Positions 25,263 through 39,600 of a DNA stretch of 64,000 bases are shown here, piece by piece; the first letter of the stretch is position 1, and every line of letters begins with the position of its first letter. The DNA lies in contig NC_037590.1 of NCBI RefSeq assembly GCF_003073045.1, positions 38,308,751-38,372,750 of the forward strand, read 5' to 3'. Under the pieces are notes generated by a model. That model did not search any database, was not told the DNA's origin, and was given only the letters and a program-made list of their open reading frames with translations. The position numbers were made by a program, and so were the translations under genes. The stretch is from Pomacea canaliculata. Its lineage: Eukaryota > Mollusca > Gastropoda > Architaenioglossa > Ampullariidae.

Positions 25263-28200
25263 CGATGGAGCCCCAGTTAGGGCGCAAAACAATCTCTGTT
25301 TGGATTATTCACTATCTGTTTGTATTACATCTTATTCCATATGGTAAGTATGAGTCACATATTTGATATTCTGTAGTGTATTTTATCTGAAAGAGCTCGC
25401 TTGTTACCTTCAAAAGGTGAATCTGTAGCTTCTGATCACTAAACTGTACCTGAGAGAACTTCAGCAAAACAATGCGATTGATCTTTGTCTGTGGCTAGGC
25501 CCCTCGCGAAGATAAATTTTAAGGTGTTTGTTCTTAACACCGTAATTTGAAAAATATAGCGAGAAATGTAGATTGATGATTGTTTTATGTTATGGGATGT
25601 GATATAGGAATGTAAAATAATTGTAAATATGCAGTACAAGAACAAAGAGGATCCATTTAGTCTTTATTTTGCGGCCATCTTTTTGTCACCACTCTTTAGT
25701 GATATTTGTTTGACCGCCCTTACCAGCCTACCTTTTCGCTTCCTATACACTTCCAAAAGTGGTAGCGTAAGTTTATTTCTGAAAAAGTAAGGTGCACTAC
25801 CCTTTCCCAATTCACAGCATAACACTTTAGTTTTGCATTCAACCAGACGAAATCCATACCACTAATGTAGTTAAGTAAAGCTAATGAAAAAGTTCTGAAG
25901 ATATCGAACAAGCGTTAAAACACAAAGTTATCTTGTGACATCCATTGGTCCAGCCAGAAAGTTAATCAAGGTAACACATAATGTGAAATAATAAGTGACA
26001 GGAATTGATAAAACTTGGTTTAGCTTGTAGAAGCCTGTGAGTGATCAGATTCAATCAGGCACGTTTGGTGAGTAAATTATTAACAGGAAACACAGCACAC
26101 TTACCTAGTTCCTTTCCCCTACCCTACATCTGGTATAAATGTATTTTGTGGCACACATGACAGTAAAAAAATCAGAGATGTTGCATATGCTATATGCAGT
26201 CTGCAGCCTAATCACAGTATACTGCAAGTAAGTTTGGATATTGGAGATGCCTGATTTCTTTTAGATTTGATAGAAAGTAACTTTTCAGGAAGGAATGAAG
26301 CAAGAACAATTGCCTTCTATATACTTTGAACTTGAGTTATAATTTTGATTTATTCTCCTATCATTTATTTTAGTTCTTTTAACAATACAGCTTTATTGAT
26401 CCCCACGGGTAATTCAAAATAGTGCTTGTACTAGCAATAATAAATGTATGATACAAAAGTACATATTGAAATAGTGAAAATGCTTAAATTTTATGTGTAT
26501 TTAAGTATGTATGTCATGGCATTGCTCATAAGATGCTTGAACAGATGTATTAAGTAGAATCCCAGTAAACAGAGAGGAGGAAAGAATGGGATATTTTAGT
26601 GCTTTTGCATCCGATAAAACCTGATAGAGAAGACATGGCATGGGGTGCTACCGGAGTATCCCATTTGTTCCCCACTTATTATCCCCAGAGACTATATAAT
26701 TGTAGCTGTAGTTTTCAACTCAATCATTCACTATTTCCATGGGCTTGTGTTTGTTATTTTTGCTATTATCAGACCAAGTCTGGTCCCAACTTTTGTTTGT
26801 TCATCCTGACATAAGTTTTTTAAAGGGTTGGTCCAAGGTCTTTGAAAAGGAAAACTTCCATTCATGATAATGCTGGCACGTCTGTTGTTCTATTAACCAT
26901 GATCTGAGTTAACCTTTATTTCATATTTACCTGCGCTTGTGAAAATATCCGTTAATTCTTGTTGTTGCTGCTGCCAGATAGCTTTATATCATCAATGCAA
27001 TAAAGGTTGTTGATGGTTTTGCCTTTCACTGAAATGGTGCTTTGTTGGTTGGATAACATGGTATAGGCTGGATTTAATTTTTTTATATTTTTATATTTAA
27101 AAAAAAAAAATTACTGACAAATGGCATCTTAGAAGTATAAGTAGTTGTTGAGTGCAGATGATACTGGGAAAGTAGCAGTCAAGAAATGGTTTCGGGAAAT
27201 AAGACATGAGATGGGTTGAATAGTATCAGTGGTCGAATGGTAGAGTGTTGTTGTTTTTATGTTTAGGATTCAAGGTTGTTGGTTGTCCTTGGTGTTTGTT
27301 GGTTTTTTTGGTGTTTTTTTTTTTTTGCACACCTTCTGTATTATATTGGTTCCTTGGTTTTTGAAGGATTTTTTGTGTAAATATTGCATCTAGTACCTGA
27401 CTCCTAATAGTAACAGTGCTAAAGTTCAGGTTCTCACATCAGAAAAGGCCCTTTAGGAAAGGTGAGCAGACTAAGTTTCCCTAAATATTCTTAAGTGTAA
27501 AGGGCCAAAATGGAGTAAAAATTGGTGACATTTTTCAGGAGTCAAGGGTGGGATGTGCTTTCCAGGAACCTTGAACAACTAGTAAAATGTTAGCTGCAGT
27601 TAGTTTTTCTTTACCATTATTATCAATTTAGATGTTCGTGCTAAAACCTACTGTAACAATTTCAAATATTCATTAGTTTCAGCGTAGGTCATCAGTTCCA
27701 CTAACATAAAATGAGCAGTCTACTTCTACTGTTAGTAGTTGCTTCTTAGCCGAAGAAACTAGGTTTTTTTCATTTTGATCATTATATTTACATCATCCTT
27801 TCTTGTCAGAGAATAAACATGATTTTAATAGTTTAGTTTATTTCTTGTTACTCCTCAAAGAGATGCAGGTTGTTAATAAAGCTGTCATTTTTTCAGCCTT
27901 TATAGTAATACTGTGGATGAACAAACTAAATATTTAAAATCTGTGAATTGTTTTTAAGATGTGATATGTTAAGATGCTGAAAAACATATTAATAGATTGG
28001 CAGCAGGAGTTAAAAACTGTTGCATGTAGTAGCACCAGAAAATATGTCTTAAAGACCTATGAAAAAAAGCATATGAACTAGGCAAAGGTTGATAGTGCAA
28101 AGTCAGTACAATCAAAGAATTGATTTTAAGAAAAGAATGTTATCATCAGCAGGCTTTGCCAGGGCAAAAGTTTGAGACAGTGTTATGACGATATGCAGTG

Positions 28201-31200
28201 ACTTCTCATTTCTTGAGTTTCTGTTTAGTGCTGTCTTCCTTTAGCCTTGGAGCAGGCACTGCCTTTCTTGCAAACATGTTATATGAGGTGCCTGCCTGGC
28301 TGTCTGGGTAACCTAATCCACCATTGCAACTGACAGCTTGGCATTAGTGGCATAGTCTTTAGGTGCACTAAGGGTGATGAGGTGTTGGAGGGGAACCTTA
28401 TGAGCAGCAGGGAAAGAGCGTTGGGATGAAGCAAGCAGGGAAGCAACATGCAGTAATAATGAGATGATGATATTACATATCAGTAATACAGATTTCTTCA
28501 GAAGGAAAAGAGCACTGTACTATCAGACACCAACCTAAGGCAAGCCTTAGTTTTGATGTGCCAGTGATGTTTCTCTCTTTTGATTAAAACATATCCAAAA
28601 GCTGGTTAATTCTTTTAAAAAAACAAAAACAAATGAGCTTCAGTTATCTGTCACACATGTGCCACCATTTTTTAATTTGATGTTTTAATCTTTTTTTCAT
28701 GCTTCTTATTGTTAACAGCTTCAATGATTTATTATCAGTTTTGTCTTGTTGTATCATGTTTCTTGTTACACCATTCAGGGCTTTCCATCACTGGAAACTT
28801 GCATTTATCATGTAAGAGAGCTCTGCATCAAGTAAAATTGTATTAAGTGCTCTAACAAATAAATATTCAGTGCTCTAACAAATAAATAATTTGGGGTTAG
28901 GGCTCTGAAAATGTCAAAGGGCTTAGGTCAGAGGTCTTATCGTACAAGACGTTTGTAATAAACCAGGCATGAAAGTTTATACTTTGTTATTGTTATCAAA
29001 GGGAAGGACTGGTAGAGGATTTGAAGGGCAGGGATAGGGGCTAAAGCCATAAACAGTTTTAACTGAGACTCTTAAAACTACCAACAGTTTTAACTGCTGC
29101 TCTGAAAATACCTTTTATTTTATGAATGGGAAACCTTGATCAATAATAATGCCAGTTTTTAGATTTGTCATTTAATTTTTTTTTTAATGTGTATTATATC
29201 TTGATCAAATCTTGGTTATCTTCGTCATGAGAAAGAGTAGAGCGTCCATCCCATTGTGCATGTTATAGCTTAAAAATAGAAAGTTGATGTCTAAAAAGAG
29301 AAATGCAGCTTAAACATATTGCTGGCAGCTTCTTATTTAGCATGTTTACAGTTTAATAATAAGAAGTCAGTAAGAATTGTTGAGATTTAGATAGATAGAC
29401 AGCTGTGTAAGTCATGTTAGTATTTACTCCACATGTTTAGAGACCTGATGGGGTTGAATCGGCTTGTCATATCCTACCTTTTGTGCTTAGGAAGACACCT
29501 TTGGAACAGTTTTGCATTATACCCATACACAATGTTAGTTTGGTTTCATGTATTTGATAATTTTGAAATATCTGTTCTTAAAAATCCTGCCAGCAGTTTC
29601 AAAATGTGTTTGTGCATGCTGAGGTTCTTTAAAAAGAAAATGTTATTTGGAAGTATTTGGATTTGTAATGTTTAAGAACATTTAAAGCTGCATGTATTTA
29701 CAGGAAATGGTCTGAAATGCCACTGCAACCCATGCCCAGAAACAGCAGTGAATGAAACATGCTTGGCAGAACCAGAGAGCAAATGTTTCGCATCTGTTAG
29801 GGTCAGTTACATGGAAGAAGGCAGTTTGGAGACATGGACATGGGGCTGTCTTCCCCCAGGGGAAAGCTCTCTTATGCAGGTATGTGTAAGCTTGGGAAAA
29901 ACAGTAACTATTTTTCTGACATTTATTACATGTTAAAGAACATTTATTAGGTATTAGCACAATTACATTTTCTTAATTTCCACAAGAAGAACCAACGAAA
30001 ATTGTAAGCCATAAAAACTTTGCTGCCACTATGTCATTTGGCATAATTCATGCATTTGTGACTATGTTATTTAGAACTCTTACAAGTTTCTTCCTAGCAA
30101 AAGAAAAAAAAAATGATGGATTCTAAAAATACTTCCTCCAGCCCTTTGTGGTATCTCGTTTGTTTCTTTCTCTTTAGAAGGCATTGGATTTTTCGGTCTC
30201 TTTTTTGGTTGCACTTCACCTTTCTTTGTTTGGTGTCTGTAAATTTTGACCTGATCACTATAACTTAAAATGTAAAACTAAGATCTTTCTGTGTTGTTGT
30301 GGGGGATGAGATGTTAAAGAAGTTGATTTTCTTGGGATCACTTTTTTTTTTTAATTTTTTTTTTTAAAAATGAGGTGGTTGCCCATTTCCTCAACCTGCT
30401 TTGCCTTCCCCAACCTCTATGGAGTCAGGTACCTGTTACTGACATCTACTTTTGGGGGAAGTTTACTGTGCCACATGAGTATTGAACTAACATTTCTTTG
30501 GGACCAGTGCTCTAACCACTTGATTGTCTGCTTCCCCATGTGAATCTAACCTACAAATTTGCAGTGCAAGGGCAATGAGGTGCCTCATTCAACACCCACC
30601 TCAATAGCTTGCTGTGACTCAGGGGATGAGTGCAACAAGGACCTTACACCTGAGTACACTGAAAGGTCAACCACTCTACCACCAGGTATGTTTCGAAATA
30701 TGCTTCTCTTTATGACCTAATTAGAATGTACTAAAGGCAAGAAGGATTATCAAAATGTGGGTTTGAAATGCATGGTCAAATGTACATTTCAAAGAATTTT
30801 TGTTTTATTTTTGATCTTTCAATGCTGTTCTTCGTCATTTGTCTTTTGTTCTTTTTGTAAAGAAGGAAGATTTTTGAAACTGTTACTGTTATAAAAATTT
30901 AAGGAGGATGTTGAAAAGTCTGTTATCAGTACTACTTTATCATAAAATAATTTAAGTGATTTTGCTATAGAGGTATGTTTTATGGACTAGATTTCCAGGC
31001 TTTTTAATTTTAAGTCATATTCTTATAGTCCCAGCTTCACCATCATCCGTTCAACACACACAGATATTGGACAAGAAGTGAGGGTGGCAAAATAAACGGG
31101 GTATACAATCTATAACTAAAGGAAACTGTGAAGACTATCCATTCTGCTACAGTGTGCAGTAAGAGGCAGGGCTGGGAAGATAACAAGTTGAAATATTAAA

Positions 31201-34200
31201 TGCCTTTGCAATATTTTTGTTTTATTTGGCAGCATAGGAACATATTCAATATTGATCAGACATTCTTTTACTTCTAGCATACTGAAGGATAGTTTTTATT
31301 AATATTAGTTTTATAAATCAAAGACGTATATGTAACATCAAACTTCATTGATGTCGTGCTTTGAATTTGCAGAGATTTTGTAGTTTAGAGCAGACTTGTA
31401 GTTTTCCAGAAGTAGTCATGAAAAATATTTAAATTCTTGTATGCTGCCTGGTTGAATATATTGCTTTCATGTACCATCTAACATACCTCTTTTTCTTTGC
31501 TCGGTGTTGTTGTAGCTTTTTATTAAGAAGGATAGAAAAACAACCTTTGAAACAGTTTTTAGAAGTGACTACATGGTCTTTCCTTGAGATATAGATTATA
31601 GGTATATAACTTTTTAAATTCATTATGATGGTATTTTATGTGACTGCTAATTAAAGTGGATGCAAAACACCTGACTCATTTCATATGGATTAGATATGGG
31701 AAAAGTGTTATAACATTATCCATGGTCACTAGACAGATGTAGCTAGCATGCTAAGTTTTAAAAAGTTGCAAATTTGATGACATCAATATTTCATCATTCA
31801 GATGCTGAAGAGCCCAAGAAGAATGAAAGCATGACCAAAATAGCATTGTTGGTGTCGGTAACAGTCTGCTTGATTATTTTTACCATAACCATCACCTTTA
31901 TCTTTCTCAGGTGAGCAATTTGTATTTTCCTTAGAGAAAGCTTAAAAGACAAGCAACTTTTTCCTAGATGATGGGATTTAGAAAATTAGCCTCTGCTAAT
32001 GAACAAACTCCAAGCCAGACAACCCCTTCTATTTGCGAGCTACAAGCTTTCAAACTGACATTTTCACCATTGCACAGAAGAGGTCTAATTATGTTGGAAC
32101 ATGATACACCTAGTTGAATTCCACTCCTAGTTGCACAGAAGAGGTCTAATCATGTTGGAACATGATACACCTAGTTAAATTACATTCCCAGTTCTTCGTT
32201 TGGCCATAATCTTCAGACTTTTCCTGTATCCATGTTTTAATAAAATGCACTTTTTGTCCTGTGCATGCTAATGTTTGACATAATTTATCCTTCAAATTGG
32301 AAAAGGTTATTCCAATTTAGTCTTTTGGTATCCTGTAACAAATAAGACTCATTCCTTTATTGCTGCTGGTCATTGCTGTCATCTTGAATTTAGTTTAGCT
32401 CATTCTGTATTAATTCTAAGACTATTTTTCTATTTTTATTTAACTAAAACTTAATCCATTTGTGCAGACTAGTTTGTTGGGGTTTGTTGTTCACTTTGGT
32501 AATGCAGATTCTTTGCACTTACCTAGCTGATGATGTAGTTTTAGACAGATTTATTACTGCAACATGCATGATGTGCTTCACTATGCAAGAATGATGATGA
32601 TTGTTGTAGATATAGGCAAAGAGAGCTCCATCGAAAGCATCTTTTAGCTGAAGCTGAGAACGAGACATTTATTGGCATGGGGGACACATTGCATGACCTC
32701 ATTGAGCAGTCCCAAAGCTCAGGCTCAGGTTCAGGCCTTCCGCTTTTGGTACGCCATTTTATGTCTTTTTAAAATGCAGCTTTATATTATAATAATCTTA
32801 ATATATGCACCATCCAAGTTTGTTCAGGAGAGGGTTACTATGTAGGCATTTATCTCCAAATCCGCAACCATCTGAGCACTCAGACATTAAATACAGGCCA
32901 GAAAGCTTTTAAAAAAAAAAAAAAAGAAGAAGAAATCAACAATGAAACTGAATACTAGAAAGGTGTTTCCTGTGTTGAACTGATGAAAGTTGATGGCTTT
33001 AAAATAAGGTAGGAGAGTTTGTATCTATTCACATAAAACTCTTTTTTTTTTTACTTCTTGAATATTTTAAATTATTGAACTAAGCCTTCATAATTATATC
33101 TAAAATTGCAAAACTAGTATGCTTACTGTGTAAACTGGATAAACAAATGTGGAAAAGTTAGGTTTTGCAGAAAATTTATGCTCCTTCAATTGATTATTCT
33201 GTCATTTTCACTTTTTGCTTGAGATAATGACAACATGATAAACTATAAAATAGCTGAGATGTATAAAGGTGTAGGAGATTTTAATTATGCTTATGATTTT
33301 AGCTGGATAAACAGTTATTTTTAGCAACTTACCAGATGGACAATAGACCTGTTAAGTGTTGTGCAAAATATATATGTGTGTGCATATTGATGTTGTTTAG
33401 ACCGCAGAGTAAAGATTGTGTTACTTGTAAAACAGTTTTCAAATATTGTTTGCAAGTTTAGAGAAAAAGTTTATAATTTGCTGTGGATTCTACTTCAGGT
33501 GCAGCGAACTATTGCAAAGCAGATAAGTTTGGTGCGCAGCATTGGCAAAGGGCGCTATGGAGAAGTGTGGAAGGGCAAATGGCGTGGCGAGAACGTTGCT
33601 GTCAAGATTTTTTTCACCACGGAGGAGGCTAGCTGGTTCAGGGAGACAGAATTATATCAGACAGTGCTATTAAGACATGAAAACATTCTTGGTGAGGATG
33701 GATACCAAGTCTTGTGAGGCTAGAAATATCCTGAACAGTTTTTGATATCCTGTAGAAAATATTTCCCAGCTTTATATTTTCTGTCTTTACTGTTTTTAAA
33801 CCCTGAGGCAGTGTCACATGTAGCCTCTAAGCAAAATAATCTTTTCTTAAATTGGCTGACATTGGATAGTGCTGCCATTGCATTTTACTAGAATTGCCTT
33901 CGTCAGCTACTATTTTTATTCTTACCCATTTGTTTAAGTAGCTTTTTTTTAAAAAAAATCTAGTAGGATTAGAATTGTGTTGTCAGAGATGTATATTCTT
34001 GGTTGATAAGGTAGTGTATTTTTTTTATCTAGGGTCATCCAATGCATTTGACACAGAAGTATTAACAAACCAATTATGAGCATGATTGTTCTACCAGGTT
34101 TTATTGCTGCGGACATCAAGGGCACAGGATCATGGACACAGCTCTTCCTGATCACAGATTACCACGAAAATGGTTCTTTGCATGACTACCTACAAGATCG

Positions 34201-36680
34201 GGTGATTGATACTGGAGAAATGCTAGCACTGGCACATTCGGCTGCCTGTGGCTTGGCTCACCTCCATATTGAGATCTTTGGAACCAGAGGTCAGCCCTAG
34301 CATCTCATTTTGTTGCACCAGAGACCTCACTTGAATAAATGAAGGAAAAAGTTGTGACTCTTGTGCAATGTCTTTAAATTGTGCTGTTTCTCTTTTCTTT
34401 CATCAGTTGTACCCTAAATCAAGCCAGGTCTTGTCTAAAATTGCCATTTATAATGCCACCTATCTATCAACTCACCTAAATCTACATTAAACCAATTTCA
34501 TCACCTCAAATGTAACCTTGGAGTTAAGTTATGCCCCTTGCCTTTTTTACTGACTATAGGTTGTTTGGTTCTGTATTCCATGCACATTAGGCGTTATTGT
34601 TTTCAAAATTGCTGTTTATGTAGTGTGGTATATTTTTATGGTTCTGCCCTATCATCCTACAAACATGATATCGAAGTTTTCTCGAACATATCTTAACTGA
34701 ATCTTTGCAAAATGACACATTCAGAAGTTAGCGGCAATGTTTTCCTGACCTTATTACTGTGTATGTTTTCCATCCTGTGAAGTAGTGAAGTGGGGAGAAA
34801 ATATAAGTGCACCTGCATGTTTTAGGAGGGAATATATGTTTATAAGTGAATGTATCATATTTAGGAATTTCCTTGAAAACCTTAGATAACACAGGAATGA
34901 AACATCACCGAGTCGGGTTGTGGTCATAATTGTGGCCAGCAGTGTAGCTGGAATATTCCTTCTTGAGTAAGGATATAGTGATGACTGCTATGGTAATTAT
35001 CATTCTAAGATAATGTGAGTGTCTTATTTCTTTGGATGGCAGTCTAGTGGTGCAAGTGTTAGTGCCTGTAACCAATACAGTGATGGTTGGCTGTCCTGGG
35101 TTGAGATCTTATCGCAGACACGGTGACATAGTCTTAGTTGGTGGCTCAGCGTAAAGCACTAATTCTCCACCCTACTTCCCCTTCTTTGTAATGGATGCTG
35201 TTAGTTTTTGCAAAAGGGAGGATTGTTGCTAAAATCTTCATTCTCTGATGTCTTCAGGAAAACCTGCCATAGCCCACAGGGATATAAAGTCCAAGAACAT
35301 TCTTGTAAAGAAGAATGGCACCTGTTGCATAGCAGACTTGGGGCTTGCAGTTCGATACATCAGGTATGTTGCAGTAGTAAGTCTGAATGTTGAGGGGATT
35401 TACATAGATGATTATAGTTGCTGTACAATCTCTGTGTTCAGTGTATACAGCAGGATTTTTATCAATTTGAAGTTCATTGTGAAATTTAGATGGTAGTTGA
35501 ATAATTTATGTTAAAGCCATGTTTGATTTTTTTAAAAGTACCTTTATGTATTAACAATTACAGATTGTGTTTTTCTTAATGTTGAGCAAAACATTGGTCT
35601 CATTCAGAAATAAAAATAGAAAGTTTTACTGCAACTTTATTATACTACAGCACAAACTTTTGTTGCACTAGATTATAACCTTTTGTTCCTGCCAACAGTG
35701 AATCCAATGAGGTTGACTTGGCACCAAATCCCCGACAAGGCACAAAACGCTATATGGCCCCAGAGGTTCTGGACATGACCCTGAACACAAACCACTTTGA
35801 TGCTTTCAAACAGGCTGATATGTATTCATTTGGTCTTGTGCTGTGGGAGATTGCAGGGCGTTGCAATCTTGAAGGTTTTTTTTCTTCTTTTTCTAGAGTT
35901 AGAATTTAAGAATATTCCCCATCCCAAAGCTCTTTCTTGTATTTTAAAATTTGTTAATTTTTTTTTTAAGTGACTGACCTGTCACTCAGGTCATAATTTT
36001 TTTCTGAAATATTAATATGAGAACAGTAAACTAAACAGTTGAAAACTGATTTGTTTTCATTATTGATTTGCCAAGCCTTGAACAGGATCTGTTTCTTGAA
36101 CACAGATGCATGTGAAGAGTACCAGCTGCCATATTACAACTACTTACCACATGACCCTAGTTTCGATGATGTCAGGAAAATTGTTTCAATTGAGAGGATT
36201 CGACCTGAAATCCCTGACTGGTGGCAGTCAGATCAAGTAAGGTGGTTTATGCAAATGTGTGTATCTTGGTACAAAAACTGAGACTTTAGTGAACTTGGCT
36301 GATCTCAAAACTAGTGATTTATTTATCAGTGAGGGGATGGCCGAACAAATTTAAAGATCCGGTGTGTGTGGGTGTGTGTGTGATGCTGGCAAGGCCTATT
36401 TAAACATTGTAAGAGGTAAGAATCTTTGACATTGTATTTTGTTGTTTGAACATTTCTGTACGTTTAAAGAAGAGATGCTTAATTGGTAGAACATACTGCA
36501 CCTTTCGATTTTGTTTTTTGTTTTCTGTTCTGTAATCAGTACATGAAGGTGATGGCAAAAGTCATGGGTGAATGCTGGAGTGGAAACCCTGCAGCACGTC
36601 TGACAGCACTGCGTGTGAAGAAGACTTTAAGCAAGATGGTTGAGCAGCACACATCCTCGTTGCCAAGCATGAAGTCTTGA
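25256..36680 (+). CDS. BMPR1: BMP receptor type I (ALK3/ALK6 group), complete 11-exon gene
   Basis: Exons: 25256-25343, 29704-29879, 30565-30685, 31802-31910, 32610-32748, 33499-33691, 34098-34289, 35258-35363, 35699-35874, 36106-36236, 36540-36680; all GT/AG with matching phases, 523 residues. Residues 1-29 look like a signal peptide (hydrophobic [14 protein letters not shown]). The ectodomain has the three-finger cysteine pattern ending [11 protein letters not shown]. The membrane segment spans about 142-164. The GS box SGSGSG is at 202-207, where type II receptors phosphorylate. The kinase shows GKGRYGEVW, Lys247, HRDIKSKN (Asp348) and the DLG motif (Asp366). The loop [11 protein letters not shown] is the L45 form of ALK3/ALK6, which in known receptors selects Smad1/5/8. 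The product should be a plasma-membrane serine/threonine kinase for BMP ligands. The first intron is 4.4 kb; the exon 9 donor (GTTTTT) is weak. BMPR1A and BMPR1B arose within vertebrates, so neither name should be forced. Confidence 0.95.
26392..26470 (+). repeat. Conserved 'TTTATTGATCCC' repeat fragment in receptor intron 1
   Basis: CTTTATTGATCCCCACGGG followed by TAATTCAAAA resembles a tail segment widespread in animal SINEs and other interspersed repeats. Only this short block is recognisable, so the parent family is uncertain. Confidence 0.4.
30365..30545 (-). repeat. tRNA-derived SINE family B, copy 1 (diverged), receptor intron 2
   Basis: This copy shares CTTCCCCAACCTCTATGGAG and GTCAGGTACC, plus later blocks in the same order, with 43612-43785. 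In that better copy the reverse strand starts with a tRNA-like A box and a B box. Here the tRNA-like head (near 30500-30545) has decayed. It ends only about 20 bases upstream of receptor exon 3. Confidence 0.6.
32072..32193. repeat. Tandem duplication, about 61-bp unit, two copies (receptor intron 4)
   Basis: Two adjacent units begin GCACAGAAGAGGTCTAAT at 32072 and 32133 and differ at only a few bases. The intervening TGTTGGAACATGATACACC block is identical. No function is apparent. Confidence 0.85.
35035..35180 (+). repeat. tRNA-derived SINE family A, copy 2 (internal deletion), receptor intron 7
   Basis: It shares the head block GTGGTGCAAGTGTTAGTGCC, GGTTGGCTGTCCTGGGTTGAG, and the tail block GTCTTAGTTGGTGGCTC with the 42804 copy, but lacks the middle. 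It ends about 75 bases before receptor exon 8. Confidence 0.7.
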
Positions 36681-39600
36681 GCAGAGAAGAGAAAATTTGC
36701 CTGACCATCGAGGAAATGTTACTATAGTTTGACAGATACCTGAGTCAGGGGTGCAGCTTCACCTCAGACACAGGATGTTTCAGAAGGTTTGGCGGCTGTT
36801 GCTGTAGTTCACTGAAGTTTTTATCAACATGATCACAAGATACCAGGGAGTGTCACAAGAAAGATTCTTTGAAGATTTTTTTTTTTGGGGGTGGGGGTGG
36901 GGAGGTGTCAAGAGCAAAGTGAAGAAGCATGTGTAACCATCCTTCTGCAAGGCTGCTGTCAACTTTGAAGAGTGTTTCTCTGAAGAGTGTGTCCAACGTG
37001 TTCAGATATGCTTACCTTCCAAGAGCATTGCCAATTTTTTATTCAATGTGAGGAAAGATGTGCACAAACCAGCTGTGAATAATGCAGTCACGTGAATGCT
37101 AGATAGCTATGTGAAGTATCGTGAAGTGTTCCTACTTAAATTTGTTGGGTTAGAAAATTATACATTTTTATGGCAAAGGTTGGGAAGACATAGCTTCATA
37201 TTACTCCATATTTTCTGGAAGAATTTGGGAAGAACGTGAGGTGGCTTGTAAAGCTCAGGTTTACTTTGTGATGTAACAAGGGGGAGCTGTATGCAAGGAA
37301 GAGTTTAGTTGAGGAGACTCTGCTCTGGTAGTAATGGTCGTCATTCTGTAAACAATGTCCTCAGGCTTCTTCAGCTTCAGAAAGAAATAGGTATGATACC
37401 TAGATAAACTGAAGACTGCTCATTACAGTAAACATACAGGGCTACACTACTGACGGAGATTTATTTCCCAAAATAGAGTAACAGTCAAGAGACAGTCTTC
37501 TTGAGACCCCATTTAGACATATGAACATGTATGTAATTTTGTGTGCTTGTGTTTGTGTGGATGTGCATGCATGCTTTTGTGTATGTGTGTGCATGTATGT
37601 GTGCATGCCAGTGTGGTAATGTTCCTGACATACAGGTGATATGGTATTACAGACTTCGCAGTGTGGTAATGTTCCTGACATACAGGTGGTATATACCATA
37701 CCATACAGACTTCACAATTTTCACTCCATCCACATCACAACAACCAGTTCTCTTTTCTTTTCTATGGAAAAATTAAAGCTTGATGCTTGATTTTTCATTT
37801 GGAAATAATGCTTATTGATGGACAGAAATCCTGGCTTTTAATTGTGCACATACTTGAAATCTTATCAACAAATTTATTCTCAGGAAAGACTTTGCCCAAA
37901 CTGGCAAATGGCATGTTACATTTGTTGGTGTAAAAGGTTTGTGATGACAAGCCTAATATAAATGACTCACAGTAGCTGCACTAAATTGCCACCTACTGCT
38001 GTTTTCCATTTTCCCCACCAACCCCTATACTTGTGGTTGTTTTTAATGTGTTCAAATGCATGTATTGAGGCTGCAGGTGTGTTTTAAGAAAACATTGTTT
38101 TCCACTCCTCCTGTCCTGTTTGTCACAGCCGATCTGATTTGTGTTCTGAACTCTTAATGTTCTCCTGTACATCTGACACTTTTACAGGCTAATTAAACAA
38201 GCCGAAAGAAATAAATAGTCATCAGGTGTACGCAGCTTTATTTGACTGTGCTTCAGTTCTTTGTTTCATTAGCTGGAAAAGAAAATCCTTACGTTACAGG
38301 GAAGTTTTCATTGAACTGAAGTAAACAGAAGAAGGGCCAGGACTTGTAGTTATTTGCTTGGTTACAGAGGAACCTAGAACCACGAGATGATTTTTTTTGT
38401 GTTTGCAACCCTCAAATTTACAGTGGGTGTGACAGTTCACGCAAAACCATTACCAAGGCTGGAACTGCAATTGAAGTAGGCTTACAGCAAAGGCAATATG
38501 TAGCATTCTGCAGGAAGCAGCAAGCTTTGGTTGGAGAGCTTCTTTGAAGTGCACTGTAAGACTAGTGTACCCTAACAGAGCTTGTGTTTATTCCTGGTAA
38601 CAAGACAGACCTGGTATATATTTGATTAATGCTTTGTTTAGATAGTTTTGTGGCGAGTGTCTTTACAGCACAAGGGTTGCAAATTTGAAAATGTCATTGT
38701 TGGAAGTAGTGTAGTGTACAGCTTATTTTGCTAGGGATTGACTTATTTAACTTTGTTAGCCAGTGTATATTTTCAGTAATTATAACAGTAAGCTTGTACT
38801 AAGTTATTGCTCATCTGTGGCAAATTAACCTGTGTACAGCTGTACATTTAGATTCCTCTTTTAATATACAAGGTAAACAGTGGCAGTTGGCAACCATGTG
38901 AGCAAAAGAAAACCATCTGCTTGAGACAACATCCATTTTTGCAGGACACAGGAAAAGACAAAAAAGAGAGCCTTGCTTGATTCTGGTTTTAAAGAATAAA
39001 AGGGCTTAGTGACAGATTTTGGTTTGGTTGTTGGCATCTTGAACAGAGCTTTGCCCCACTGCTTGAGATTCTGGTTCTGTGGAAGATGTCTGGTTCCTTT
39101 GTCAGGGATGATAATGTTTTATTTGGTAAAATGCTTGCTTTCTTTTAATTTTACAGTGATATATTGTTACAAATCTTTTACAATGCAGCAGTTTTACAAG
39201 TTCTTTTATGAATGGCATGGTCACAAATGATTGAGTTCATATCATGAACAACCAGCTCTTTTTTGTAGTGATTTAGTTTCATGCAGATTTTATGATGAGT
39301 TTATTTTTGCATACAGCATTTATAGATTAAAATCTTTGATTTTTGTTAAACATCCACACAACATCCAACTTTGTGATATTTTGTACCATTGTTTTCTGCT
39401 ACTTCTGAGGGTCTTCGCAAGACTGGTAATGAACTACATGTCTTTTAAAACAAAATTATAGGTCAGCCTTGACCTCAGTCTTCCTGTTTTCAGACAAGCT
39501 ACTTGTTCATAATTAACATGTATAAATAGATTCATTCATAGCTTATTGGTCAATCATGTTATGGTAGGTATTTTCTGGCTCATTTCCTGTGAATGAGAAA

